From Pseudothermotoga_B sp051235805 (lineage in GTDB: Bacteria; Thermotogota; Thermotogae; Thermotogales; DSM-5069): a DNA stretch of 64,000 bases. The notes below the pieces were generated by a model that made no database searches, was not told where the DNA came from, and worked only from the letters and a program-made list of their open reading frames with translations. Below are positions 52,149 to 61,010 of the stretch, one piece after another (the stretch's first letter is position 1; the number at the start of each line of letters is the position of its first letter). The stretch lies in the NCBI RefSeq assembly GCF_051235805.1, contig NZ_JBPNXV010000001.1, positions 744,001 to 808,000 of the forward strand, read 5' to 3'. The translations under genes and the position numbers were made by a program.

Positions 52149-53720
52149 ATGCTTCATGAACTGCTTAGAATGGGCGAAAATGAGCGGGTTGAATTCAAGT
52201 CAGACAGAAAGGGACAACTGAAGTTGGATACTATAATTGAAGCAGTTGTGTGCCTTGCAAATCACAAAGGAGGATACTTGGTAATAGGTGTGGAAGATGA
52301 CGGTTCTGTTAGCGGCACTCCGAGATCAAAGACCGAAACAGTCGAAGAACTAAGAGCAAAGATATATGCAAAAACAAGACCGCACACATGGGTAAAAATA
52401 TGGGCTGAAAAGTACGAAGAAAAGGATGTTATAATCATCGAGATCCCCAAGCAGGTATTAACAGCAACAGCTGATGGAAAATACTTAAGACGTGGTGTGG
52501 AAGGCGATAACAGACCTTCTTGCCTACCACTCGAACCCCACGAAATACTTTCCGTACTTACTTTCACTGGTCAAAAAGACATGACAGCTGAGAAGCTCAG
52601 TATCGGGAAAGAAGCCTTGGACGAGTCAGCTGTTGAACTCCTTCTGAAAATCACAAAGCAAAATCAAGCGGAACTTCGAAACCTTTCCGTCGATGAGATA
52701 CTTAGAATTCTCGGGATAGTGACAAGTGAAGAAAACATTACATTGGCTGGATTACTCGTGTGTGGTAAAGATACTATTCTTCATGAGTTCATGCCGTTTC
52801 ACGAAGTCATACTGAATTATTTTGATGGAACTGAACTAAAGGAACAAAAAGTATACCACACCAATTTGACAAATATATTTTTCGATCTGATGAGCATATA
52901 CAAAATCTATAACAAAGGAATCGGCGAAGTAATTAAGGATGGAATACGATATGAAATCCCTCTTATCGACAACGAATCATACAGAGAAGCTGTTTCGAAC
53001 GCACTCATACACAGGGATTTCTCGATTGCAGGTTCCGTCTCGATAAATTGGTATGAAGATGGCAGATTGGTTATCTCAAACCCGGGAGGATTTGTTGAAG
53101 GTGTAACAGTAGAGAACATTTTATCGATAACACCATATCCAAGAAACCCGCTGCTCTCAGAACTCTTCAGACGCACAGGCATCGTGGAAAAAACAGGACG
53201 TGGAGTCGATAAGATATTCGTTGGTCAAGCAAAATACGGAAAATCACTTCCCATCTGGGATGTTAATAGCAAACACGTTTCACTCATACTGATAGGGAGC
53301 AAGTGGAAACGTGAAATCGCTGAAAGACTCCTCGGAGAAGATTTCACACCCGAAGAATTGCTTATAATGTACCATCTATACAACAATGATGGAAAGACAA
53401 CACTCGACGAGCTTTCAAAGGCAGTCCAACGAAGAAAAGAAGAAGTTATGTACTTCGTCTGGCGTTTGGAAGATCGCGGATTTGTTCAAAGGACAAACGA
53501 AAATGTCTTTGGAAAGGAAAAGTTCAAGGTTGTAGCAAGAAGCCAGGAAGAAATGGTAATCGAACATATAAAATCCAAAGGTTCTATAACACGCTCGGAA
53601 GTCGCTCAACTGCTCAACATCAGTCCATCTACAGCATTGAGAATGCTACAGAAACTCGTACAAAAAGGCACAGTAAGGCGTATTGGAACAAGAGGCGGCG
53701 CAAAGTACGTATTAAACTAG
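52149..53720 (+). CDS. AlbA_2 (Schlafen-like)/HATPase-domain transcriptional regulator
   Basis: A 523-residue protein. Residues about 8-135 form the AlbA_2/Schlafen domain (NERVEFKSDRKGQ, then CLANHKGGYLVIGVEDDGSV). The middle holds an HATPase_c_4-like region (EAVSNALIHRDFSIAGSVSI, SNPGGFVEGV, RTGIVEKTGRGVDKIF). Two winged-helix units close it, ending in SITRSEVAQLLNISPSTALR and LVQKGTVRRIG. Such proteins are putative DNA-binding regulators of unknown signal, often in defence or mobile regions. AGAAGGTGG precedes the ATG. The stop abuts the right inverted repeat. Confidence 0.85.
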   Translation: MLHELLRMGENERVEFKSDRKGQLKLDTIIEAVVCLANHKGGYLVIGVEDDGSVSGTPRSKTETVEELRAKIYAKTRPHTWVKIWAEKYEEKDVIIIEIPKQVLTATADGKYLRRGVEGDNRPSCLPLEPHEILSVLTFTGQKDMTAEKLSIGKEALDESAVELLLKITKQNQAELRNLSVDEILRILGIVTSEENITLAGLLVCGKDTILHEFMPFHEVILNYFDGTELKEQKVYHTNLTNIFFDLMSIYKIYNKGIGEVIKDGIRYEIPLIDNESYREAVSNALIHRDFSIAGSVSINWYEDGRLVISNPGGFVEGVTVENILSITPYPRNPLLSELFRRTGIVEKTGRGVDKIFVGQAKYGKSLPIWDVNSKHVSLILIGSKWKREIAERLLGEDFTPEELLIMYHLYNNDGKTTLDELSKAVQRRKEEVMYFVWRLEDRGFVQRTNENVFGKEKFKVVARSQEEMVIEHIKSKGSITRSEVAQLLNISPSTALRMLQKLVQKGTVRRIGTRGGAKYVLN

Positions 53721-53881
53721 TGAACTTTTCAAGAAATTGCTTATAAATAAATAAAATGTTGCTTCACAAAAACCCTGAGCGTCTCGGTATCCAGTTCTGA
53801 AAGATGGGGGCAAGTATGACTACTTTCTTTCCCTTGAGGTCAATGTCAAAAGGCTTCTCCCTTTTTTGTACAGAATTCATA
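53721..53881 (-). repeat. inverted repeat, right copy
   Basis: This is the partner of 40629-40784 in opposite orientation; it starts at the base after the AlbA_2 stop codon. Near one end the right copy has a few extra bases (ATTTATTTAT versus ATTTAT); the core of about 97 bases appears identical. Confidence 0.9.
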
Positions 53882-54169
53882 GTCTGATTTTGTCAAACCA
53901 TAGACAGCAAACGGTGCCTGCACAGCTATGCCTTTCTTAGCGAACACAGCTCCGTGGTACAAACAAGGCTTGGTTTCTCTCAACATGGTCTAGAATTTGT
54001 TTTGCACGGGTCTTTTCAGTCACCCTATCTTCGGTGTAACCGGTGAGTTTTGTGGCTGCTTGATTCCAAAAGCAATGTTTTTGTGTTCATCAACGATGTA
54101 GGCTGGTATCTCCAAGTGTTCAAGAAAATCTGTCAAACTCATCTTCTCTTCTAAAATATCTCTAAGCAT
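53764..54169 (-). pseudogene. PAS-domain protein, frameshifted
   Basis: From ATG 54169 the minus strand reads MLRDILEEKMSLTDFLEHLE, then IPAYIVDEHKNIAF; a one-base shift continues WNQAATKLTGYTEDRVTEK (PAS core). Later frames read KAIAVQAPFAVYGLTKSDYE and, in the inverted repeat, FDIDLKGKKVVILAPIFQNW to the stop at 53764-53766. At least two frameshifts break it. It is the fuller version of the inverted-repeat sequence, so this is probably the source locus. Confidence 0.75.
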
Positions 54170-54685
54170 TCTCGATCACCCACCTGTTTTTTCTTCATTC
54201 TCTTTTTTATGTATGTTTTACATCTCGATCTTAACAGCACATAAGGTGTTTCCTAAGAACCATTGAATACCTTAAGAAAAAGTTGCTCTAAGTTCGTGCA
54301 AGCCATCATCTTTTTGAACAAGATCAAAGATTTGAGCAACTCTTTTCAAAATCCAGTGTCACCAGCGAAGATTTTTGTGAAAAATCATCTGTCAGAAACT
54401 CTCATTCGAACAGGTCTTAAATAATGCAGAGATTTTCAAAAGGTCTTTGAAAACAAGATCTGCCCAAGAGAATGACTTCATGAGATTTAGCCAAATGCCA
54501 GCAGCTCATAACAGCACTCTTACACTATCTTGAGTAAGATATTTTTCAGACTGCATTTTCACATACGTTAAGGTTAAAAGTGCGACGATCTCTTTCAAAG
54601 ATCTGATCTCTCTGTAGAGTTGTGAACAACCTTTCGGGCGCAGGTGAAAATCTGCGCTTCTTCTTGATCGCGGGAGGTGAAAGAT
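54170..54685. other. intergenic region without a recognisable gene
   Basis: Half a kilobase of short broken frames. The end holds the ribosome site CGGGAGG (54671-54677) for the RNase H-like gene. Confidence 0.4.
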
Positions 54686-55195
54686 GTGTGTTCGGACACA
54701 AGTGATTACGTTTCGTCAAAGGTCGATTTCAGGAAGATCAAGGTCTACGTTGATGGCAGTCAACGTCCTGGTGAAGATGTGGCACGCTGGGCATACCTTG
54801 ATCTCTCTGATGGTGGAACTGTAAGGTATTACTCGTCTGGTATCGTGCAAGGAAAGAGGGTCTCAAGTACTGACGGAGAACTCATGGCTGCAACCAAAGC
54901 CTTAATTTACGCGATCTCTAAGGGTGTCAGGGCAATTGAAATATGTTACGACTACGATGGCATATTCAAACTTGCAACAGGTCGGAGCAAGCCATCTTCT
55001 TTAACCTCAAAGTTGTACATATCTATTTACAACGACGCGATCAGAGAAGGACTCCAAGTCACCTTCACCAAGGTTGACAAACACGACAAGATGAACCGCA
55101 TCGCTGACTCACTCGCCAGGGGCGATTTGTACGCATTTGATGCGCTACTCAATGTCCCAACAGACGATATGGAGGAGATGGTCTTCAAAGTTTAG
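54686..55195 (+). CDS. RNase H-like protein
   Basis: A 169-residue RNase H fold. Candidate catalytic acids: Asp in KVYVDGSQRPG (about residue 20), Glu in SSTDGELMAATKAL (about 66), Asp in ICYDYDGIF (about 92), and Asp in MNRIADSLARGD (about 147). This D-E-D-D set is as in type 1 RNase H and viroplasmin-related proteins. It would degrade RNA in RNA-DNA hybrids. GTG 54686 is 8 bases after GGGAGG; the GTG at 54677 overlaps that site. Confidence 0.82.
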   Translation: MCSDTSDYVSSKVDFRKIKVYVDGSQRPGEDVARWAYLDLSDGGTVRYYSSGIVQGKRVSSTDGELMAATKALIYAISKGVRAIEICYDYDGIFKLATGRSKPSSLTSKLYISIYNDAIREGLQVTFTKVDKHDKMNRIADSLARGDLYAFDALLNVPTDDMEEMVFKV

Positions 55196-55229
55196 AACCT
55201 TGTTAGTCCTCATTCTTTGCCTTTTTAGG

Positions 55230-55586
55230 CTAATCCTTTTTAGTTTTTTCCTCGAGCCTCTTTGCTGCCAACTCAGCCGCAGCCTTTGCCTTTGCCGCAG
55301 CTTTGTTGAAAGATCTTACAAGCAAAAATACAATCAACGCAACAATCAGAAAGTCAATTCCCGCTGAAATAACCTTTCCCCAAAAAATCCCGTACCATTG
55401 AATTTCTTCTATCTTCCCCAGCCTCATACTTGTAAGCACTGGCTGGAAGATAGCAGGCATGAGCAAGTCATTCACAAATGCCGTGACAAATTGGTTGAGT
55501 TTGCCGCCGATGATAATCGCAACCGCTAAACCTATAACGTTATACTGCTTCAGAAAATCGGAAAACTCTTTCAGTAGCTTTTTCAT
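55230..55586 (-). CDS. mscL: large-conductance mechanosensitive channel
   Basis: A 118-residue protein with the MscL layout: helix S1 MKKLLKEFSDFLKQYNVIGL, TM1 AVAIIIGGKLNQFVTAFVNDLLMP, a periplasmic loop, TM2 AGIDFLIVALIVFLLVRSF, and a lysine/alanine/glutamate-rich cytoplasmic helix. It is a little shorter than E. coli MscL (136). It opens under osmotic shock to release solutes. The gene converges with the RNase H-like gene. Confidence 0.93.
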   Translation of the reverse strand: MKKLLKEFSDFLKQYNVIGLAVAIIIGGKLNQFVTAFVNDLLMPAIFQPVLTSMRLGKIEEIQWYGIFWGKVISAGIDFLIVALIVFLLVRSFNKAAAKAKAAAELAAKRLEEKTKKD

Positions 55587-55709
55587 CAGAATCCCTCCTA
55601 TGCAGATAATACACCCAGTTCATGCAAGTTCATTCTTTTGAAAAGACTTCAGTCTTTTCAACTTACAGAGTCAGGGAACTTTGAAGCCTAAATGCTATGA
55701 AAACCTTTC

Positions 55710-55740
55710 AACAAAAACAACCCCCACCAGTAGTGGGGGT
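55710..55740 (-). terminator. intrinsic terminator after the secreted-protein gene
   Basis: CCCCCAC and GTGGGGG with a 5-base loop form a strong stem, followed on the minus strand by TTGTTTTTG. It is 27 bases beyond the stop of the 541-residue secreted protein. Confidence 0.8.
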
Positions 55741-55766
55741 ATAGTTTTTGAATATGAGCTTCTCTA

Positions 55767-57392
55767 TCAGAAGGCGCGAGTGCCCTCTGCCAATGTTTTA
55801 CTCCAGTCCCAGAAAGTGTACTCGATAGAGGGTATGTTACCACACAACTTCTTCAGCCAGCCTGCCATCTCTACACCTCCTGAAGCTTTCACACCACCTG
55901 TAACTTTGTAGCCCACCTGGTTTGTTCCGCCAACGGAGACATTAGTCTCTGACTTTATCCACGGTGTTATTCTCAAGAATGGTCCTGCAGCGTTGTATAT
56001 GTAAGCGCTGAAAGTCACGGGAAGCTCACCTTTATCCTCAAGAGTTACCTTCGCATTTGCATTGAAGTTTATCCCAGAGTAGTTCACGTTGTAAGTGGGT
56101 GTGAAACCCCAGCCGTTTTGGTATCTGACTGTGACCGATGCCGTAGTGCCAAAGGTTGTTGAGGCGTTGGCGTTGACAACCCCAGAAGCTTTTGCATTAC
56201 TCTTCGCATCAAGTCGTGCCTTGAGAACGATCACCACGGGAATGCCAGCCACAGTGAAACTCTTGGTCTGACTTACTGAAAAAAGTTCTTTTGACCAGCT
56301 TTTGTCAAAGGTGCCATTCGCGCGAAGCTGAACAGAAGGTGCAAATGATGGTGACAAAGTCAACGAGGCTTCAAACTTCTTCAACTTGTAACTCCACTTG
56401 AATGTCCCTGTCTTGACCCAGTGGTGCTCCCAAACTATTTTGGTGTTCACAGAGAATGTAATGACAATCTTGGCGGTAACCGTTGAATTTTGTTCTGTGA
56501 AGGTGGCAGAGTACTCCCTTTGATTACACACATCGTAGTTCCAGCTCTTGGAAAAATCATCTTTTACTGGATGTGGCGCGGCTTTTGTGAGGGCAGTGAT
56601 CTTGCTGTTGGTGAAAAGGATTTGAAAGGCTGTGTAATCTCTGAGTTTTTCGAGAACAGTTTCGCTGAGTTTTTCATCTGCAAGGTTCGATGGATCTGCT
56701 CCACTGGTGACAATAGTTTCGTTTAGTACGAAGCCATCTGCTCGTTTTTCAAAAGACGCCTTGTAATAACTACCACCGCCGAAGTCTACAGACCAGCTTC
56801 CTGAAAAAGCCTTTTCAAAGACTGGATTTATTTGCTGTATCTGTGAGCCACTCGGTAAGATCACTGTGGTGGTCTTCTGCGTAACGATCGTGTCGCGTGC
56901 TGATTTTGCAAAGAGTGATTCAAAGATTCTGGCATCTATTTCATATTCAAGGTATTTCTCTGCCATCTTTTCGCTGTCGAAGGCTTTCCTGGAAACGAGA
57001 AAGCCATTCCCCTTAGAAGTTACAAAGCCAGTGGCTTTCATTTGCAAGACAGATGTATAGTTACCCGCACTGTCTATCGTGACATTCATGCCGTTTGGCA
57101 AAAGCGTGGGGGCCGTGTTGTACAAAAAGTAGTACCCCTTGACTATTTCGTCGATGTATTCCTGCTGAAGAGCCGAAACTCTGGCAGCCAAACTGACAGG
57201 TGCGCTCATTTCTTGATAGTGAGTCACGTAGATCTTTGACAGTTCAGAGGCTGGTACGTATTCTTTTCTTGTTATCAATGCAGAGCCGTCTTGTTGGACT
57301 TCGATCCTTTCTTCGATGGTTTTTCTGTACTCGGCGGCACTCACAAGGAGTGAAAAAACGACCAAGAGTATTAAAATAAGCTTGCGGGCCAT
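55767..57392 (-). CDS. secreted beta-rich protein of unknown function
   Basis: A 541-residue exported protein with signal peptide MARKLILILLVVFSLLVSAA. The N-terminal part is mixed alpha/beta (KTIEERIEVQQDGSALITRK). From about residue 310 it becomes a chain of alternating short strands with few charges (FEASLTLSPSFAP, ASTTFGTTASVTVRYQNGW, NANAKVTLEDKGELP), which resembles an outer-membrane or toga beta structure. I recognise no family. It is monocistronic, with its own terminator, 246 bases from the znu operon. Confidence 0.7.
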   Translation of the reverse strand: MARKLILILLVVFSLLVSAAEYRKTIEERIEVQQDGSALITRKEYVPASELSKIYVTHYQEMSAPVSLAARVSALQQEYIDEIVKGYYFLYNTAPTLLPNGMNVTIDSAGNYTSVLQMKATGFVTSKGNGFLVSRKAFDSEKMAEKYLEYEIDARIFESLFAKSARDTIVTQKTTTVILPSGSQIQQINPVFEKAFSGSWSVDFGGGSYYKASFEKRADGFVLNETIVTSGADPSNLADEKLSETVLEKLRDYTAFQILFTNSKITALTKAAPHPVKDDFSKSWNYDVCNQREYSATFTEQNSTVTAKIVITFSVNTKIVWEHHWVKTGTFKWSYKLKKFEASLTLSPSFAPSVQLRANGTFDKSWSKELFSVSQTKSFTVAGIPVVIVLKARLDAKSNAKASGVVNANASTTFGTTASVTVRYQNGWGFTPTYNVNYSGINFNANAKVTLEDKGELPVTFSAYIYNAAGPFLRITPWIKSETNVSVGGTNQVGYKVTGGVKASGGVEMAGWLKKLCGNIPSIEYTFWDWSKTLAEGTRAF

Positions 57393-57638
57393 CTGCGACC
57401 CCCTCCTTTTCTGGGATATTCAATTATCACACGAAAAGATTAGAATGTAATTAGAAAGCTTCATGGAAATCAATTGCGCTTGAATTGATTAAGGTTAGTT
57501 CAGCTGCGGTTCAGTTCAGAAATCAGAAGAACTTACTTGACTGCCTAAGTAGGTTTTCTGCTGCATGGTAATGCCACAGACTGCAATTCATTTAATCTGT
57601 GGTTTGGCAAGAGAATGAAGTTGGTAAGGCAATGCAAA

Positions 57639-58481
57639 TCAAGAGTTTTTGAAAAACGATCTCTTTTGCCCACGTTTTCTCGATTCTTTGAACAGAAAAA
57701 CAACCAAAACACCAAAACCAAGCAGCACTAAGGTTGGACCTGGTGGAAGATCAAAGTAATAAGCGATTGTGAAACCGATAAAAGATATGGATAAGTTGAA
57801 GTAGATGGCTTTGATGATCGCCTCTTTCAAGGACTTAGCAAGAACCTTCGCAAAGACGCCGGGGAGGACCAAGAAGGCGCCCATCACAATGACACCGGCT
57901 ATCTTCAAAGCAGATACCACGACAAAAGATGTGATAAAGAGAATCAATAGCTTGATCAAGTTCACGTTCATGCCGTAGAACTTTGCCATCGTTTCATCGA
58001 AGATCCAATAGGATATATCGTAAAGTTTTGTGAAAACCACAACGATCGTCACCACGGCAATTACAGACAAAAAGTAGATGTCTTGCTTTGCGACCATGAG
58101 TATGTTTCCAAAAAGATAGGAAGTCACATCCGTGGTGTAGCGAGGTGATTTCGAGAAAATGATCACACCAACGGACATGAATACTGGCAAGAGTATGCCA
58201 ATGGCTGTACTTTCTCGAAAAATCTGGGTGTTGTTCAACTTGTAGATGAGATAGGCAAAAAAAGCCGTTGCAATTACCGCGCCTATGAAGATATTGAATC
58301 TTGCAATCACAGCCAGTGCAACACCGGCAAATATGGCGTGGGCTAAGCCATCACCTATGAATTCCATACCTCTATAAACAATGATCGGCGAAATGGTGGC
58401 GGTCGATATGGAAACTATTAACGTGGCAAGAAGGGCATATCTCAAGAATTCAAAGTTAACAATATCACTGAGTATGTTCAT
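57639..58481 (-). CDS. znuB: zinc/manganese ABC transporter permease
   Basis: A 280-residue, eight-helix permease of the ABC-3 family: FLRYALLATLIVSISTATIS at the start, the conserved MEFIGDGLAHAIFAGVAL and GVIVMGAFLVLPGVFAKVLA loops. It moves a divalent metal delivered by ZnuA. ATG 58481 (MNILSDIV) overlaps znuC by 17 bases; the upstream in-frame extension lacks a ribosome site. Confidence 0.92.
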   Translation of the reverse strand: MNILSDIVNFEFLRYALLATLIVSISTATISPIIVYRGMEFIGDGLAHAIFAGVALAVIARFNIFIGAVIATAFFAYLIYKLNNTQIFRESTAIGILLPVFMSVGVIIFSKSPRYTTDVTSYLFGNILMVAKQDIYFLSVIAVVTIVVVFTKLYDISYWIFDETMAKFYGMNVNLIKLLILFITSFVVVSALKIAGVIVMGAFLVLPGVFAKVLAKSLKEAIIKAIYFNLSISFIGFTIAYYFDLPPGPTLVLLGFGVLVVFLFKESRKRGQKRSFFKNS

Positions 58482-59202
58482 CTCTTTCACTTCCTTTGTG
58501 CTCGGTCTCATAATGATGAAGGCCTCTGATCCAAATATCGAATTGCCCGAACATCCTTTTGACCTCTTCCAGATTCACATTCTGTCTTGGACCATGGCAG
58601 TGCAGTGTCTTGTTCAAACACATTATGTTGTCGCACTTTTCGAATATCAAGCCTATATCGTGGCTCACCATGAAGACTGTTATCTGTTTTCTATCTTTAA
58701 GATCGTTGAGCAAGGTATAGAACTTTGCCTTGCCCATCTCGTCTACCCCAGATTCTGGCTCATCGAGTATGAGTATCTCTGGTTCCAAAATGAGCGCACG
58801 TGCGAGTGAGACACGTTGAAACTCTCCTCCAGAGAGAGTGCCGATTAGCTTGGGACCAAAGCCACCAAGGCCGACTTCTTTTAGAACTTCGTTGGCTTTT
58901 TCCTTCCAGTTAGGTTGACTTCTAACTGGAAGCTTCACAAAATCATAGACAGTCATGGGGAATTCGCGGCTGAAAGAAGAAAGTTGTGGTACATATCCTA
59001 CTCTACCGTTCAGTAGCACCGTACCTGTGTGTTCTACGAAACCTAAGATGGCTTTCACCAAGGTAGATTTACCGGCACCGTTTGGACCGATGAGCCCAGT
59101 GAAGGTGCCTTTCTTGATCTCAAAGGAGACGTTTTTGAGTATCTCTACATCGTTGAACCTAACAGATAGATCTTTTACGGCTATGGCTATATCACTTTTC
59201 AT
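58465..59202 (-). CDS. znuC: zinc/manganese ABC transporter ATPase
   Basis: A 245-residue ATPase with Walker A GPNGAGKSTL (about residue 38), Q-loop VGYVPQL, signature LSGGEFQRVSLARAL, Walker B ILILDEPESGVD and switch MVSHDIG. The C-terminal tail has a run of histidines (LHCHG and HHYETEHKG) that may bind metal. It overlaps znuA and znuB at both ends. Confidence 0.94.
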   Translation of the reverse strand: MKSDIAIAVKDLSVRFNDVEILKNVSFEIKKGTFTGLIGPNGAGKSTLVKAILGFVEHTGTVLLNGRVGYVPQLSSFSREFPMTVYDFVKLPVRSQPNWKEKANEVLKEVGLGGFGPKLIGTLSGGEFQRVSLARALILEPEILILDEPESGVDEMGKAKFYTLLNDLKDRKQITVFMVSHDIGLIFEKCDNIMCLNKTLHCHGPRQNVNLEEVKRMFGQFDIWIRGLHHYETEHKGSERDEHTQ

Positions 59203-60052
59203 CGATTGCCTCCTTCAAAGTCCTGTAAGCGTCTTCGAAGAGATCGAGTACATTCTTCGCATTCAATCCGAGTGGATCGAGAATTCTGTATTTCTTCTTC
59301 AGTTCTTTCGATATGGTTTCAATCGCTGATACATTGAACTGTGGTCCTACGAAAATGCCCAAAAGTTTGGAAGTTCTTGCTTGCTGAATTATTTCTTTTA
59401 TATGTGAAATGGTTGGTTGCCTTCCATGAACCTCTTCAACTGAGAAAATCTTTATGCCGTATTTGCTGAACAAGTAGAAATAAGATGGATGTTCGAGAAT
59501 CACCACGGAATTTGCGTGATTTGAGAGAAGTTGATCAAATTCAGCCGAAAGATTCTTCAAGGACAATGAAAGTTTGGTTGCACGTGATAGGTAAAGTTCG
59601 GCGTTATCTGGATCTCTTTTTGCTAGTTCTTCTGCTAAGACTGGTGTTATGTAATCACTCAGAAAGTCTGGTGAAAGCCAAATGTGTGGGTTTACACTTT
59701 CAGATTCCTCGTCTTTTTCATCTTCATGATGAGACTCGTCTGAAGCGAGCAGATCTTGTGGTATGTGTTTTCCAAGATAGAGCACATTCCTGTAATTCCT
59801 CAAATACGCATCGTCTAAACCCAAGCCATTTGCGATGATCAAGTCAGCCTTTGCAAGTTTCTTAACATCGCTTACAGTCGGGCTGAAGGTGTGCGGATCA
59901 CTGCCTGGTTTGATCAAGAGCGTCAGATCGACCCTATCACCTGCAATCTCTTTGAGCAATAGATAGTAAGGATTGATTGTGACAACCACGCTCAACGAAG
60001 ATGCGAATATGGTTGCTGCGATGAATATGAAGGTCAACGATAGCGACTTCAT
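59192..60052 (-). CDS. znuA: zinc/manganese-binding protein, ZnuA type
   Basis: A 286-residue exported cluster A-1 binding protein: signal peptide, NPYYLLLKEIAGDRVD, metal ligand His in KPGSDPHTFSPTVSDV (about 53), a flexible acidic/His loop ESHHEDEKDEESESVNPHIW (about 103-122) holding another ligand, VILEHPSYFYLF, and the last ligand region LGIFVGPQFN. The His-rich loop is typical of zinc-selective members. It overlaps the fur-family gene stop by 4 bases. Confidence 0.92.
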   Translation of the reverse strand: MKSLSLTFIFIAATIFASSLSVVVTINPYYLLLKEIAGDRVDLTLLIKPGSDPHTFSPTVSDVKKLAKADLIIANGLGLDDAYLRNYRNVLYLGKHIPQDLLASDESHHEDEKDEESESVNPHIWLSPDFLSDYITPVLAEELAKRDPDNAELYLSRATKLSLSLKNLSAEFDQLLSNHANSVVILEHPSYFYLFSKYGIKIFSVEEVHGRQPTISHIKEIIQQARTSKLLGIFVGPQFNVSAIETISKELKKKYRILDPLGLNAKNVLDLFEDAYRTLKEAIDEK

Positions 60053-60429
60053 TTTACCTCACACTCCCTCTCTTTCAAACAGCTCGTGCACAGACCCGTG
60101 AAGAGAACAAAGTGTTCGTGTATTTCGATCTTCATCTTTCTCTGAAGAGCTTTTTCATACTCTTCCATGGAACAGTCATCGATTGGGAAAAACTGCTTGC
60201 ACTTTGAACATATGAAAAAATGCTTGTGCTTAGAAGCAGAATAATAGTAGTTGCACTGATGAAGCGAGAAAGATTTGATCTGTCCAGTTTTCAACAGAAA
60301 ATCGAGAGCTCGGTAAACCGTCGGAAGACTGGTTTTAGAAAGCTTTTCTACATCGTACGCACTCAGTGGTACAGATGAATCTTCTATGAGTTGGAGTATG
60401 TTTTCCCTGTTCTTCGTCATTTTCAACAT
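60049..60429 (-). CDS. fur: Fur-family metalloregulator (Zur-like)
   Basis: A 126-residue Fur protein: winged helix TKNRENILQLIEDSSVPLSA, then SLPTVYRALDFLLKTGQI (recognition helix), and metal sites in HKHFFICSKC (CxxC), HEHFVLF and GLCTSCLKE (CxxC). Its place as first gene of a znuABC-type operon suggests zinc sensing, although a general Fur role is possible. AGAGGTGG precedes the ATG at 60429. Confidence 0.92.
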   Translation of the reverse strand: MLKMTKNRENILQLIEDSSVPLSAYDVEKLSKTSLPTVYRALDFLLKTGQIKSFSLHQCNYYYSASKHKHFFICSKCKQFFPIDDCSMEEYEKALQRKMKIEIHEHFVLFTGLCTSCLKERECEVK

Positions 60430-60448
60430 ACTACCACCTCTTTGTGAA

Positions 60449-60476
60449 AATGATAATCATTATCGTTCTTATTATA
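60449..60476 (-). promoter_or_regulatory. Fur/Zur operator and promoter of the metal-uptake operon
   Basis: A palindrome TGATAATCATTATC (60451-60464) matches the Fur-box core. TATAAT (60476-60471 on the minus strand) lies just upstream, so bound regulator would cover the transcription start and block all four genes. Confidence 0.88.
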
Positions 60477-60708
60477 ACAGAATCTACGCAATTTCTTTCA
60501 ACTTCTTTTTGTGCTTCACGCTACAGTGTTGAGAACTTTGAAGATCGAAGTTCATTTAGTGATCTCAATGAATTGTTCTTGAAGGATGCAAATACTCAAG
60601 CAATAAGATGAACAATTCTCGAGAAAATGGCATTGCCTTCTCTGTAAATAGACCGTGTGAAGATTGACAAGTTCATCTGTACTTTATGCACAGGGTATTT
60701 AGTTGATA
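60477..60708. other. intergenic region
   Basis: No gene is visible between the fur promoter and the end of the lipoprotein gene. Confidence 0.4.
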
Positions 60709-60862
60709 AACTCTACGAGAAACTCTATCCATCCTGGACAATCTGTGTTAAAGAGCAGTGTTGATAGATCATTGCTGTACTCGTTCCATTGGTTTGATGA
60801 TGTTGGAAAGAAAATGCTGATCGTTGCATCAATGCCGGGGCACGTGCGATTTTGACCTCCTT

Positions 60863-61010
60863 CCAATCCCCTAAAGGGGATGGGCTTCCTGCTTCATCGC
60901 AAGAAGCTTATCAGAATATAGGGATTGCTCCCCAATATCCTGACAGCGGTTTCCTGCTCCGCAGGCTTGACTTCGGACCGGTCCAGCCCTACGAATTTCA
61001 ACATGTTCAT
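60863..61010 (-). ncRNA. predicted omega (reRNA) guide scaffold of TnpB
   Basis: As in other TnpB elements, the 3' end of tnpB (AAGCCTGCGGAGCAGGAAAC and GAAGCAGGAAGCCC) runs into the right-end hairpin ATCCCCTTTAGGGGAT. The same hairpin sequence ends the second element at 62868. The bases after GGGGATTGG differ between copies and would be the guides. Exact ends are inferred. Confidence 0.5.

Noticed and set aside
57550..57600. CCACAGA/TCTGTGG hairpin as a terminator
   Set aside because: The loop is long and no T-run follows on either strand.
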